A DNA stretch of 8,948 bases from JALRLA01 sp046047755 (GTDB lineage Bacteria > Bacteroidota > Bacteroidia > NS11-12g > UBA955): NCBI GenBank assembly GCA_046047755.1, contig JBJOHK010000038.1, positions 1 through 8,948 of the forward strand, read 5' to 3'. The notes below the pieces were generated by a model, which did not search any database, was not told the origin of the DNA, and worked only from the letters and a program-made list of their open reading frames with translations. Each line of letters starts with the position of its first letter. Positions within the stretch are counted from its first letter, which is position 1. Of this stretch, positions 1 through 7,089 are shown piece by piece. Both the position numbers and the translations under genes were made by a program.

Positions 1-2229
1 CGATTGAACGGTCACCGTTTTTTGAATGTGTCAAACGCCCAAGCCAAAACCCTTCGCGATGAAGGTGGTTTGAAGCGCGGCATGTACATCACTTCCAACT
101 TGATCAACCGCACTCAGCAAACCTTGGTTAGCTACTTCCAAGAGAAGGGCTACTACAATTGCCAGGTGCTGATCAACCGCATTCCCGCCAAAGACAAAGA
201 CGGGAAAGATATGCCTGGCTTTGAAAACTTCGACATCGAAATCATCAAAGGTCCCAAGGTTAAAGTCTATGATTTCGCCTTTGTCGGCAACAATGAAGTG
301 GAGACCAAAGACCTGCGCCAAAGCATCAAAAAGATGAAGCGCCGCTACCACAAGGTCAACATTTTTGTCAGCTCCAAATACCTAGAGAGCAAGTGGGAAG
401 AAGAGAAATCCAATCTCATCAGCCATTATTTGGAATTGGGTTATCGCGATGCCCGCATTCTGAAAGATTCGGTGGTTCTTCTTCCTTCTGAAGATCCTGA
501 GAAATTGCCCAGTCGATTGCTCCTGAAAGTCTATCTAACAGAAGGAAACCCCTACCATTATCGCTCCATCACCTGGAAGGGTAACATCAAGTACCGCACT
601 TCTTTGTTGGATACCCTCTTGGGCATTCGTCCCGGTGATGTGTTCAACCAAACCTTACTAAACGAGCGCTTGTACGCCAACCCTGGTGGCTTTGACATTC
701 AAAGCCTTTACATGGATGATGGCTACTTATTCTTCAACATGACCCCAGTTGAGGTCGCCGTATTCAACGATTCCATTGACTTGGAAATTCGCATCATGGA
801 GGGCCCACAGGCCACTGTTGGTCGGGTATCATGGAAAGGCAACACCAAGACCACTGACCGGGTAGTGCTGCGCGAGATTCGCACCAAGCCGGGTGATATA
901 TTCTCCCGAGCCGACATTCAACGCACCATGCGGGATTTGGCTGCTATTGGCCTTTTCGACCCTGAACAAATGAATGTCAACCCCAAACCCAACCCCTCTG
1001 ACGGTACGGTAGACATTGAGTATTTATTGGCCGAAAAGCCCAGTGACCAAATTGAACTTTCTGGAGGCTGGGGTGGTAACATGTATGGCTATTCGAATGC
1101 CCCTACCTTGATTGGAACGGCCGGTATTCAGTTGAACAACTTTGCTACACGCAAACTCTTCCACAAGGAATTGTGGAACCCCGTACCCACAGGAGATGGC
1201 CAAAAATTGTCCATTCGCGCCCAAAGTAACGGAGCCAACTACCAAGGCTATACCTTCTCCTTCAGTGAACCCTGGTTAGGCGGTGCCAAACCCAATTCCT
1301 TCTCGGTTTCCTTGTTTCACACGGTCAACAGCTTTGACTTCCGTCCCAAAACTGACCCCAACAAACAGCAGTTCTTCAACACGGGTGCTACCGTAAGTTT
1401 CGGGCAGCGCTTGAAGTGGCCAGACGACTTCTTCTCGATTCAATACAGCGTGAGCTTCCAGAAATACCGCATGCAAAACATGGACGGCGGCTTCTACGGT
1501 TTCCCCTCTGGATTTAACGGCATCACTTACAACCCCTCGGCTCAAATCGTCTTGGCTCGTAGTTCGGTGTCTGACCCCATCTATCCAACCTCTGGTTCCA
1601 ACTTTACCTTGAGCACCCAGGCGACTCCTCCATTGAGTTTGCTGAGCAACAAGGATTACACCACCATGAGTATGAACGAAAAGTACAAGTGGGCTGAATT
1701 CTACAAGTGGAAATTGGATGCCGAATGGTACACGCCAGTCTATAAGAAATTGGTCTTGATGACCAAGGCTCGTATGGGCTTTTTGGGCTATTACAACCCC
1801 GATTTGGGCTTGACCTTCTTTGAGCGATTCCAAGTAGGTGGCGCGGGTATTTTTGGTTTCAACATTGCGGCAACTGAGATTATCTCTCAGCGCGGTTACG
1901 ACAACTATACCATTTCTCAAACAGCCATGGGTGGTCAAGCCGGTGCACCTATTTACAACAAATTCACCGTTGAATTGCGCCAAGCCATTACTACCGGTCA
2001 AACGGCTACCGTTTACGGTCTAGCCTTTCTTGAGGCCGGCGATGCATGGAGCAGCTTGGACAAATACAACCCCTTCCAGCTCAAGCGCGCAGCCGGTGTG
2101 GGTGTTCGACTGTTCATGCCTATGTTCGGTTTGATTGGTCTTGATTACGCCTACGGATTTGACTGGAAAGATGTACCCTTGAGCGGCAAGCCAGGCCAAG
2201 TTCACTTCTTCATCGGTCAACAATTCTAA
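1..2229 (+). CDS. bamA: BamA, outer membrane protein assembly factor (5' truncated)
   Basis: BamA is the central Omp85-family subunit that folds and inserts beta-barrel proteins into the outer membrane. The frame is open through base 1, so the TTG at 4 is not a real start and the N-terminus (signal peptide and first POTRA, perhaps 100 residues or more) lies upstream. Counting from base 4, POTRA-like units are visible: the end of an early one (about 1-80), then three starting near residues 84 (VYDFAFVGNNEV), 183 (YRSITWKGN) and 270 (TVGRVSWKGN). A C-terminal barrel runs from about 347 to 741. The barrel carries FSFSEPWLGG, typical of Omp85, and the loop-6 motif R630-G631-Y632. It ends in an aromatic residue (IGQQF), as expected for a barrel. 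The methyltransferase gene begins one base after the stop, so the two are probably co-transcribed. A TamA-like Omp85 paralogue is possible, but the POTRA number and length favour BamA. Confidence 0.93.
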   Translation, partial: RLNGHRFLNVSNAQAKTLRDEGGLKRGMYITSNLINRTQQTLVSYFQEKGYYNCQVLINRIPAKDKDGKDMPGFENFDIEIIKGPKVKVYDFAFVGNNEVETKDLRQSIKKMKRRYHKVNIFVSSKYLESKWEEEKSNLISHYLELGYRDARILKDSVVLLPSEDPEKLPSRLLLKVYLTEGNPYHYRSITWKGNIKYRTSLLDTLLGIRPGDVFNQTLLNERLYANPGGFDIQSLYMDDGYLFFNMTPVEVAVFNDSIDLEIRIMEGPQATVGRVSWKGNTKTTDRVVLREIRTKPGDIFSRADIQRTMRDLAAIGLFDPEQMNVNPKPNPSDGTVDIEYLLAEKPSDQIELSGGWGGNMYGYSNAPTLIGTAGIQLNNFATRKLFHKELWNPVPTGDGQKLSIRAQSNGANYQGYTFSFSEPWLGGAKPNSFSVSLFHTVNSFDFRPKTDPNKQQFFNTGATVSFGQRLKWPDDFFSIQYSVSFQKYRMQNMDGGFYGFPSGFNGITYNPSAQIVLARSSVSDPIYPTSGSNFTLSTQATPPLSLLSNKDYTTMSMNEKYKWAEFYKWKLDAEWYTPVYKKLVLMTKARMGFLGYYNPDLGLTFFERFQVGGAGIFGFNIAATEIISQRGYDNYTISQTAMGGQAGAPIYNKFTVELRQAITTGQTATVYGLAFLEAGDAWSSLDKYNPFQLKRAAGVGVRLFMPMFGLIGLDYAYGFDWKDVPLSGKPGQVHFFIGQQF

Positions 2230-2230
2230 G

Positions 2231-3031
2231 GTGTACGAATTTCACGGAGATAAGCGCTACTATTTCGAAATGACCAAAAAGGTCACAGTAGGGCATATCA
2301 TTCCGTTCATTTCGTCTCACAAAGAGCTAAAACCAGGCGCACGTATTCTGGAAATTGGTTGCGGAGAAGCCGGCGTATTACAGGCTTTTACCGATTTGGG
2401 CTATACCTGTGTGGGCATCGAACTAGAAGAAAGCCGCTTGGAATTTGCCCGCGCATTCATGGCAGAAGAGCTGGAAAAAGGGCTCGTGAGCTTCCTCAAC
2501 AAAGACATTTACGACGTAGACGTCGCGGCTGACTTGGGCCAAGGCTTTGATTTGATTATATTGAAAGATGTCATCGAGCACATTCCCGACCAGGCGCGAT
2601 TCATGCCGCAGTTGCATCGCTTTCTCAATCCCGGTGCATGCGTATTTTTTGCCTTTCCCCCTTGGATGATGCCCTATGGCGGCCACCAACAGGTCTTGCC
2701 GGGCAAATTGGCCTCAAAAATGCCGTATTACCACCTGCTGCCCGGGTTCCTTTACCCCGCGGCTTTGAAGTTATTTGGGGTAAACGAAAGTGGGATCCGA
2801 ACCATGAAAGAGATTCGCTCAACGGGTATATCCATTGAGCGTTTTCGCCGCATCTGCAAAGCTTCCAAGCTTAGCATTTCAGCCAAAAAAGACTACCTCT
2901 TCAACCCCATTTACCAATACAAATTTGGCATCAAGCCTCGAGTTCAGTGGGGCCTAATTTCGGCCTTACCCTGGCTGCGCAATTTCTTGACTATGGGGGT
3001 TTACTACTTGGTTGAGTCTAACAAAGACTAG
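2231..3031 (+). CDS. class I SAM-dependent methyltransferase
   Basis: This 266-residue protein is a predicted cytoplasmic methyltransferase of the Methyltransf_11/23 (UbiG-like) type; its substrate is not evident. The SAM-binding motif I is ILEIGCGEAG (residues 39-48), the acidic end of strand 2 is GIELEE (62-67), and the post-motif segment is LKDVIEHIPD (111-120). A distinctive FPPWMMPYGGHQQ stretch (142-154) recalls methyltransferases that I associate with Bacteroidota glycan or lipid loci, a weak family impression only. The C-terminal part (about 160-266) is hydrophobic and may bind a lipid-like or membrane substrate. The GTG start at 2231 lies one base after the bamA stop. The next ATG (2270) would remove the FHGDKRYYFEM segment, which looks like part of the protein, so GTG is preferred. 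There is no clear Shine-Dalgarno. Its TAG stop overlaps the stop of the convergent repair gene by four bases. Confidence 0.87.
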   Translation: MYEFHGDKRYYFEMTKKVTVGHIIPFISSHKELKPGARILEIGCGEAGVLQAFTDLGYTCVGIELEESRLEFARAFMAEELEKGLVSFLNKDIYDVDVAADLGQGFDLIILKDVIEHIPDQARFMPQLHRFLNPGACVFFAFPPWMMPYGGHQQVLPGKLASKMPYYHLLPGFLYPAALKLFGVNESGIRTMKEIRSTGISIERFRRICKASKLSISAKKDYLFNPIYQYKFGIKPRVQWGLISALPWLRNFLTMGVYYLVESNKD

Positions 3032-3705
3032 CGCAAATGCTTGGTGGCCTCGCGCACGCTCAAGGGTTTTAACTCATGTTTTTGAACAAAATCCAAGACC
3101 CAATGAGGGTTGGTTTTGGCGTATTCGCGAAGCGCCCATCCGATGGCCTTTTGGTGAAAAAACTCCCGACTATGACGATGGGGCAAAATGGCCTCCTCCA
3201 ACCAATCGGTTCGTGTTTGCTCTTTCCACTTCAACTGGACAATGATCGCCGTACGGTTCATCCACATATCAGGGTGTTCTATCCATGACCATCGAAGGGC
3301 CTCTAATTCTTGAGGACGCTTTTTATAGTACAAGCACAAAGCATTGCCGGCCAACCAATCTACACTGTCCCACCAACTTTTTTGCAGCACCAAGCTGGCA
3401 GCAAAGGCAGCCCCATCCCTACCAATCAATTTGCGAGAAGCCTCCCATTGACTCATGGCCCAATATTGAAATTCCCGTTCGGGTTGATTCCACAACGCGT
3501 CCATGAGCTCCAACAAGTCGGCCTCAGAACTGGGTTGGTATTGCTGCTTGAAAGTTTTAAATAACTCGGCACGCTCAGGGCTATTCACACCCAAATAGGC
3601 AAAATGGTCTTTCATGTAAGCCGCCATAGAAGCCGCTCGTTCCGCATTTGCTTTTGATTCCAAAAGGGCGCGAATTTGATCTAATTGTGCATGATATTTG
3701 CTCAT
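3028..3705 (-). CDS. DNA alkylation repair protein, AlkD-like DNA glycosylase
   Basis: AlkD-family enzymes are HEAT-like-repeat DNA glycosylases that remove positively charged alkylated bases such as 3-methyladenine and 7-methylguanine. The 225-residue product is close to the usual family length. Family hallmarks are visible: REFQYWAMSQ (77-86), KSWWDSVDWLA (109-119), MWMNRTAIIVQL (147-158) and EFFHQKAIGWALREYAKTNP (181-200), then LSVREATKHL near the end. The three residues placed at the AlkD active site (Trp109, Asp113 and Arg148 in the Bacillus cereus enzyme) appear to be W112, D116 and R151, all offset by three, so activity is plausible. The start is the ATG at 3705; an in-frame TTG one codon upstream is not needed. 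A TAGATTTG -7 box lies seven bases upstream. The gene diverges from the DUF4197 gene across 20 bases and overlaps the methyltransferase stop by four. Confidence 0.92.
   Translation of the reverse strand: MSKYHAQLDQIRALLESKANAERAASMAAYMKDHFAYLGVNSPERAELFKTFKQQYQPSSEADLLELMDALWNQPEREFQYWAMSQWEASRKLIGRDGAAFAASLVLQKSWWDSVDWLAGNALCLYYKKRPQELEALRWSWIEHPDMWMNRTAIIVQLKWKEQTRTDWLEEAILPHRHSREFFHQKAIGWALREYAKTNPHWVLDFVQKHELKPLSVREATKHLR
3693..3700 (+). promoter_or_regulatory. possible -7 promoter element for the DUF4197 gene
   Basis: GATATTTG matches five of the six fixed positions of the Bacteroidota -7 consensus TAnnTTTG and ends 25 bases before the ATG at 3726. A TTTG at 3675-3678 could serve as the -33 element, but the 14-base spacing is shorter than usual. 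The element lies inside the first codons of the divergent repair gene. Confidence 0.3.
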
Positions 3706-3717
3706 CAAAGAGCAAAT
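3696..3717. repeat. 8-base perfect inverted repeat between divergent genes
   Basis: ATTTGCTC (3696-3703) is the exact reverse complement of GAGCAAAT (3710-3717), with a six-base spacer. Each arm carries the TTTG of one candidate -7 box, so the two boxes face each other. The repeat covers the start codon of the repair gene and could be an operator, or a hairpin at the very start of the DUF4197 transcript. Confidence 0.5.
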
Positions 3718-3720
3718 CTA
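3713..3720 (-). promoter_or_regulatory. -7 promoter element for the AlkD-like gene
   Basis: On the minus strand this reads TAGATTTG, a full match to the Bacteroidota -7 consensus TAnnTTTG. Seven bases separate it from the ATG at 3705, so the mRNA would have a leader of only a few bases. I find no TTG at the expected -33 distance; that region is the start of the DUF4197 coding sequence. Confidence 0.5.
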
Positions 3721-3725
3721 GCCGA

Positions 3726-4502
3726 ATGAAGAAGCTTTCCCTATCCCTATTCGCTTTGGCCCTATCCCTGAGCGCCTGCAAAACGCAATTGCTGACCCAA
3801 GCCCTCAGTGTAGCCAACGAAATCAATAACCAAACACAACTACCATGGAAACCCAGTCCAGAAGAGGCTACCCAAGGTTTAAAAGAAGCTTTATTGCAGG
3901 GGGTGTCTCTGAGCACCAAAGGCCTAGCGGGTCCAGGACCCGAATCCTTTTTGCAATCCAGCTATAAAATCTTCATGCCCGCAGAACTGCAGGAACTCGA
4001 AGCCAAGGTGAGGGGCTCAAAAATCCTAAATCCCCTGATTGGACCTTCTCTCGACTCGGTCATTTTGGCTATGAATCTCGGGGCCCAAAACGCCATGCAA
4101 AAAGCCCTGCCCCTATTCAGCAACTCGGTGAAGAACATGAACTTTGCCGATGCCATGGGCATTCTCACAGGAGGAGATGGCGCAGCCACTCGCTACTTTC
4201 AAGAGAACCTGGAAGGCGAATTGCAAACAGCCTTTTATCCCGATGTGCAAGCGGCCTTAGACGGGGTTCGACTCGGTCAACATTGGAGCAAAGCCGCCAA
4301 TTTGATCAACAAAAACCAACGCCTTTTGGGTTTGAGTGCCCCTGTTGAAGCCGATTTGAATCGCTATGTCACGGCCCAAGCCACAACGGCTTTGTTCTCA
4401 GAGGTTCGAAAGGCCGAAGATTCCATTCGACAGGACCCGGTGGCCCGTACTACAGAAATGATGAAAAAGGTGTTTGAATACGCCGCTCAGCAGCGTCCTT
4501 AA
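3726..4502 (+). CDS. DUF4197 domain-containing lipoprotein
   Basis: The 258-residue product is a predicted lipoprotein of the DUF4197 family, whose function is unknown. A signal peptide (MKKLSLSLFALALSLSAC) ends in a lipobox L15-S16-A17-C18, so C18 should be lipidated and the protein held at a membrane facing the periplasm. The DUF4197 domain fills most of the rest. Typical stretches are ATQGLKEALLQGV (about residue 43 onward), FADAMGILTGGDGAATRYF (about 140-158) and, near the C-terminus, DLNRYVTAQATTALF and DPVARTTEMMKKVF. The frame is open upstream to 3648, but that extension runs antisense through the repair gene; the ATG at 3726 directly precedes the signal peptide. The stop overlaps that of the convergent outer-membrane protein gene by four bases (TTAA). 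The predominantly alpha-helical look fits the family. Confidence 0.92.
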   Translation: MKKLSLSLFALALSLSACKTQLLTQALSVANEINNQTQLPWKPSPEEATQGLKEALLQGVSLSTKGLAGPGPESFLQSSYKIFMPAELQELEAKVRGSKILNPLIGPSLDSVILAMNLGAQNAMQKALPLFSNSVKNMNFADAMGILTGGDGAATRYFQENLEGELQTAFYPDVQAALDGVRLGQHWSKAANLINKNQRLLGLSAPVEADLNRYVTAQATTALFSEVRKAEDSIRQDPVARTTEMMKKVFEYAAQQRP

Positions 4503-5098
4503 CGCGTGATGTTGAAGTGGGCCAAAATCGAAACTGGGGCCCGTATTTCAGCTATTCCTATACTGCCAGCACCCAAGCGAACGGCCGTTTCTGTGCTGAG
4601 GGAAAACACATCGTTCACGCGGTATTCAATGCCCATATTGAACATGACCAAAAAGAAAGCATCATCTTGAAAAAAGAAACTCTGCTGGCGATTGGAAAAA
4701 AATTCAAACCCAATGCCCTGACCAGAGTAGTACCACAGATGCTCGGATAAGGGACGGCGGCGTTCAACAATGATGTGGGCTCCGACAAAATCCAACTGAT
4801 CATTGACGTCATCTGTAGCCATTCCAAAAGTGTAGGAAATCGACTTGAACCCTTTGAACTTTCGGTACTTCAACGACACCAAATCGGTTCTAGGGTCAAT
4901 GCGATTCAAGGGAAGCAGAGCCGATAGCATAGGGTTGGCCGAAAAGCCAATGTACTTCTGTTCCAAAACGCGCAGGCTATCCAAATTGACCGTACGCAGG
5001 TAGCTCTGCGTTTTGTAGGTCATGGGTGGATAAGTCGTCTGGGCCGAGGCCGAGCTCCAAAGCAAGAAAAGAAGTAAGAATCCGGCTGTGCGCTTCAT
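4499..5098 (-). CDS. small predicted outer-membrane beta-barrel protein, second of a tandem pair
   Basis: This 199-residue secreted protein belongs to no family I can name. It has a signal peptide, MKRTAGFLLLFLLWSSASA, with likely cleavage before Q20. The mature part alternates hydrophobic and polar residues with aromatic girdles (for example YYSGQGIGFEFF at 124-134 and FFLVMFNMGIEYRV at 148-161), which suggests a small barrel. It resembles the product of the preceding gene: NMGIEYRVNDVFSLSTE (154-170) lines up with FLGFQWQFHPNLCLYTE there, and an N...LS...DP...LK...GM pattern is shared near the N-terminus. Unlike its neighbour it ends in NITR rather than a terminal aromatic, so the last strand may be atypical. 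The ATG lies one base after the upstream stop (TGA-T-ATG), implying translational coupling. Its TAA overlaps the DUF4197 gene stop. Confidence 0.8.
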   Translation of the reverse strand: MKRTAGFLLLFLLWSSASAQTTYPPMTYKTQSYLRTVNLDSLRVLEQKYIGFSANPMLSALLPLNRIDPRTDLVSLKYRKFKGFKSISYTFGMATDDVNDQLDFVGAHIIVERRRPLSEHLWYYSGQGIGFEFFSNRQQSFFFQDDAFFLVMFNMGIEYRVNDVFSLSTETAVRLGAGSIGIAEIRAPVSILAHFNITR

Positions 5099-5099
5099 A

Positions 5100-5777
5100 T
5101 CAGAACTGAATCACCAAAAACAAAGAACCCGGCATCATGGGCATGAGACTCTCATGAATTCGATCTTCCAGCACCACCGTTGAACCATTTCCGCTCAAGG
5201 AGCGGTACAATCGACCCACGCGGTAGTAAGCATTGGCCTCGGTATACAAACACAAATTGGGGTGAAATTGCCATTGAAAGCCCAGGAAAGGACCAGCGGC
5301 TCCGCCAAAATCTTCATCGCTCACTTCGGTTGAACTAGTGATTCTTCCCACTATGTCAATTTGCTCGGTAAGCACACTGCCTTTTCTCAAGGAGGCCTGA
5401 GCATCAAGGCCATAGGTCAGGGTAATGCCATGGCCTAAGTTTCGGCGAAATTCGCGACCCAAAATCAAGCTGTATTCCCATTCGTTACTCACGCGTGTAC
5501 CACCATCAATCAAGACATCATTGGTGCCTCGGCGAAACCCATTCATTCCCATGCGCCATGCCGCTGTTTCAGCGGCATTGACACGCTTCAAAGCCAGAGC
5601 GTAGGGGTCATCCAAAACCGTACGGGTTGTATTTCCCGCCGCCCTCGATACCGCATTGGTTACGTTGATCAACATTTCCCAACGAGGTTCCGTTTGAACA
5701 CTTTGAGCCTTTAATTGACCAGTGCTCATGATAAGGGCCACAAGAGCGACCAACAAAACATTATTCTTCACTTGCAT
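5100..5777 (-). CDS. small predicted outer-membrane beta-barrel protein, first of a tandem pair
   Basis: This 225-residue secreted protein has no family I can name. The signal peptide MQVKNNVLLVALVALIMSTG continues QLKA, with likely cleavage before Q25. The mature part has a DPYALALKRVN segment (57-67), an RMGMNG segment (75-80) and amphipathic strand-like stretches such as WEYSLILGREF (100-110), HGITLTYGLDAQ (116-127) and GFQWQFHPNLCLYTEAN (166-182). It ends LFLVIQF, with the terminal phenylalanine typical of outer-membrane barrels. The open frame extends upstream to 5846, but the ATG at 5777 directly precedes the signal peptide and is chosen. With that start the gene overlaps the end of the CNNM gene by 17 bases. 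The next gene follows after one base and encodes a diverged paralogue. The role is unknown; an eight-strand-like envelope protein is a reasonable guess. Confidence 0.8.
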   Translation of the reverse strand: MQVKNNVLLVALVALIMSTGQLKAQSVQTEPRWEMLINVTNAVSRAAGNTTRTVLDDPYALALKRVNAAETAAWRMGMNGFRRGTNDVLIDGGTRVSNEWEYSLILGREFRRNLGHGITLTYGLDAQASLRKGSVLTEQIDIVGRITSSTEVSDEDFGGAAGPFLGFQWQFHPNLCLYTEANAYYRVGRLYRSLSGNGSTVVLEDRIHESLMPMMPGSLFLVIQF

Positions 5778-7059
5778 GAATTCGTATTTCCAGTTCTTCC
5801 AAGCGAGCACCTTGCGCTTGAGTAATGCTAAATTCAAAACGCCCACAACGCAGATTCTCGCCTTCTACGGGTATTTTTTCGGTGCAATGAATGACAAACC
5901 CGCCCAGTGTGGTGTAATCCCCTTCGGGTATGTCTAAATCGTATTTCTGGTTCAAATGGTCCACTTCCAAGCGGGCCGAAAAACGGTAATGATTAGGGCC
6001 CAATTGAACCGCAGAAGCATCATCGGTATCAAACTCGTCTTCAATTTCTCCAAAAATTTCCTCCACTACATCTTCAATCGTTGCCATACCCGCCGTTCCC
6101 CCAAACTCATCAATAGCCAAGGCCACACTTCGCTTTTCTTGAATGAAACGGCGCAGCAATTCTTGGGCTTGCAGAGTCTCAGAAGCAATCAAAACAGGGT
6201 GAACAATGTCTCGAATGCGTTCAGGCTGATGAAACAAATCGCTGTGGTGTACAAACCCCATAATGGAATCCAATGGGTCTTGAGGGGCGTCTTCAGCCTC
6301 AGAAAGTCGGTACACCAAAATGCGCGACAATGATGATTCGATAAACAGCGATCGCAATTCCGAAATCGGCGCTTCAATGTCGATGGCCACCATATCTCTG
6401 CGGGGAACCAAAAAATCTTTCACCCGAACGTCTGAAAACTCCAAAGCATTTTTGAAGGCTTCGGTGTCGATTTCGCTCTCTTCCAAACCTTCATTCTTTT
6501 CAAGTGACGACAAGTAATTATCCAAATCGACTTTGGTAAACACCGGCGGATTCTCGCCTTGAGCTTGCTTGGTGAATATCTTGAGCAAAGCCGACGACAA
6601 TTGACGGGTCAATTGAATGAGCGGCCACAGCAAAAGGTGGGACAAGCGAAAGGGGGCTGCCAGAGTAAACAACAAAGAGTCGGCATGCAACCTAAACAAA
6701 GTTTTGGGCAAAAATTCTGCGGTCACCAACACCACCAGAGTACTGACAACCGTGACCAGCAAGAATTCAGCCACGGCTCCTAAGCCAATGGGATGAAACA
6801 CGCTCATCAACAAATCGCTCATGTACATGCCGTAGATAACCAAAGCCAAGTTGGTAGCGACCAGTACAGTTGAGATAAACTCGGTGGGACGCTTGGTGTA
6901 CCAGGCCATCCAGCGGCCGCCCCAACCTCCGTTTTTTCCTTTCAACTCAATTCGCAAACGCGAGGCAGAGAGAAAGGCAATCTCCATGCCCGAAAAAAAG
7001 GCGATGGTGATTAGGCAGATCAAAACCACGAATATGTGGGAGGGAGGAATGGGATCCAT
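5761..7059 (-). CDS. CNNM/CBS/CorC-HlyC family membrane protein ("hemolysin family")
   Basis: This 432-residue inner-membrane protein has the full architecture of the CNNM/CorC group, in which some members transport magnesium or other divalent cations; the name hemolysin is historical. An N-terminal CNNM (DUF21) domain spans about residues 5-165, with membrane segments near 8-31, 63-82, 94-120 and 129-155 and the conserved SGMEIAFLSA (23-32) and AEFLPKT (114-120). A CBS pair follows (about 212-340), including VKDFLVPRRDMVAID and IDEFGGTAGMATIEDVVEEI. A CorC_HlyC domain closes the protein (about 353-428). The start is the ATG at 7059; an in-frame TTG two codons upstream is unnecessary. A -7 box lies seven bases upstream. 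It heads an operon with two small barrel-protein genes and overlaps the next start by 17 bases. GldE is a related gliding protein, but the N-terminus here does not look like GldE. Confidence 0.9.
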   Translation of the reverse strand: MDPIPPSHIFVVLICLITIAFFSGMEIAFLSASRLRIELKGKNGGWGGRWMAWYTKRPTEFISTVLVATNLALVIYGMYMSDLLMSVFHPIGLGAVAEFLLVTVVSTLVVLVTAEFLPKTLFRLHADSLLFTLAAPFRLSHLLLWPLIQLTRQLSSALLKIFTKQAQGENPPVFTKVDLDNYLSSLEKNEGLEESEIDTEAFKNALEFSDVRVKDFLVPRRDMVAIDIEAPISELRSLFIESSLSRILVYRLSEAEDAPQDPLDSIMGFVHHSDLFHQPERIRDIVHPVLIASETLQAQELLRRFIQEKRSVALAIDEFGGTAGMATIEDVVEEIFGEIEDEFDTDDASAVQLGPNHYRFSARLEVDHLNQKYDLDIPEGDYTTLGGFVIHCTEKIPVEGENLRCGRFEFSITQAQGARLEELEIRIHASEE

Positions 7060-7066
7060 GAACAAT

Positions 7067-7074
7067 CAAAGATA
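7067..7074 (-). promoter_or_regulatory. -7 promoter element for the CNNM operon
   Basis: The minus strand reads TATCTTTG, a full match to the Bacteroidota -7 consensus TAnnTTTG. Seven bases separate it from the ATG at 7059, predicting a leader of only a few bases. It is the left arm of the inverted repeat at 7067-7097. I see no TTG at the -33 distance. Confidence 0.6.
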
Positions 7075-7089
7075 GCAAAAAGCACATGC

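Noticed and set aside
1276..2001. 241-codon open frame on the minus strand inside bamA
   Set aside because: It lies wholly antisense to the conserved BamA barrel, its translation shows no recognisable domain, and long antisense frames are common opposite such codon use.
3648..3725. Upstream extension of the DUF4197 gene to 3648
   Set aside because: It would run antisense through the start of the AlkD-like gene and put 26 residues before a clear lipoprotein signal peptide.
5778..5846. Upstream extension of the first barrel-protein gene to 5846
   Set aside because: The extra 23 residues overlap the CorC_HlyC domain coding sequence and would bury the signal peptide; the ATG at 5777 gives a clean secretion signal.
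5761..7059. Identity as the gliding motility protein GldE
   Set aside because: GldE shares the CNNM/CBS/CorC architecture, but the N-terminal membrane segment here (FFSGMEIAFLSA) matches the general hemolysin-family group, and no gld genes are nearby.
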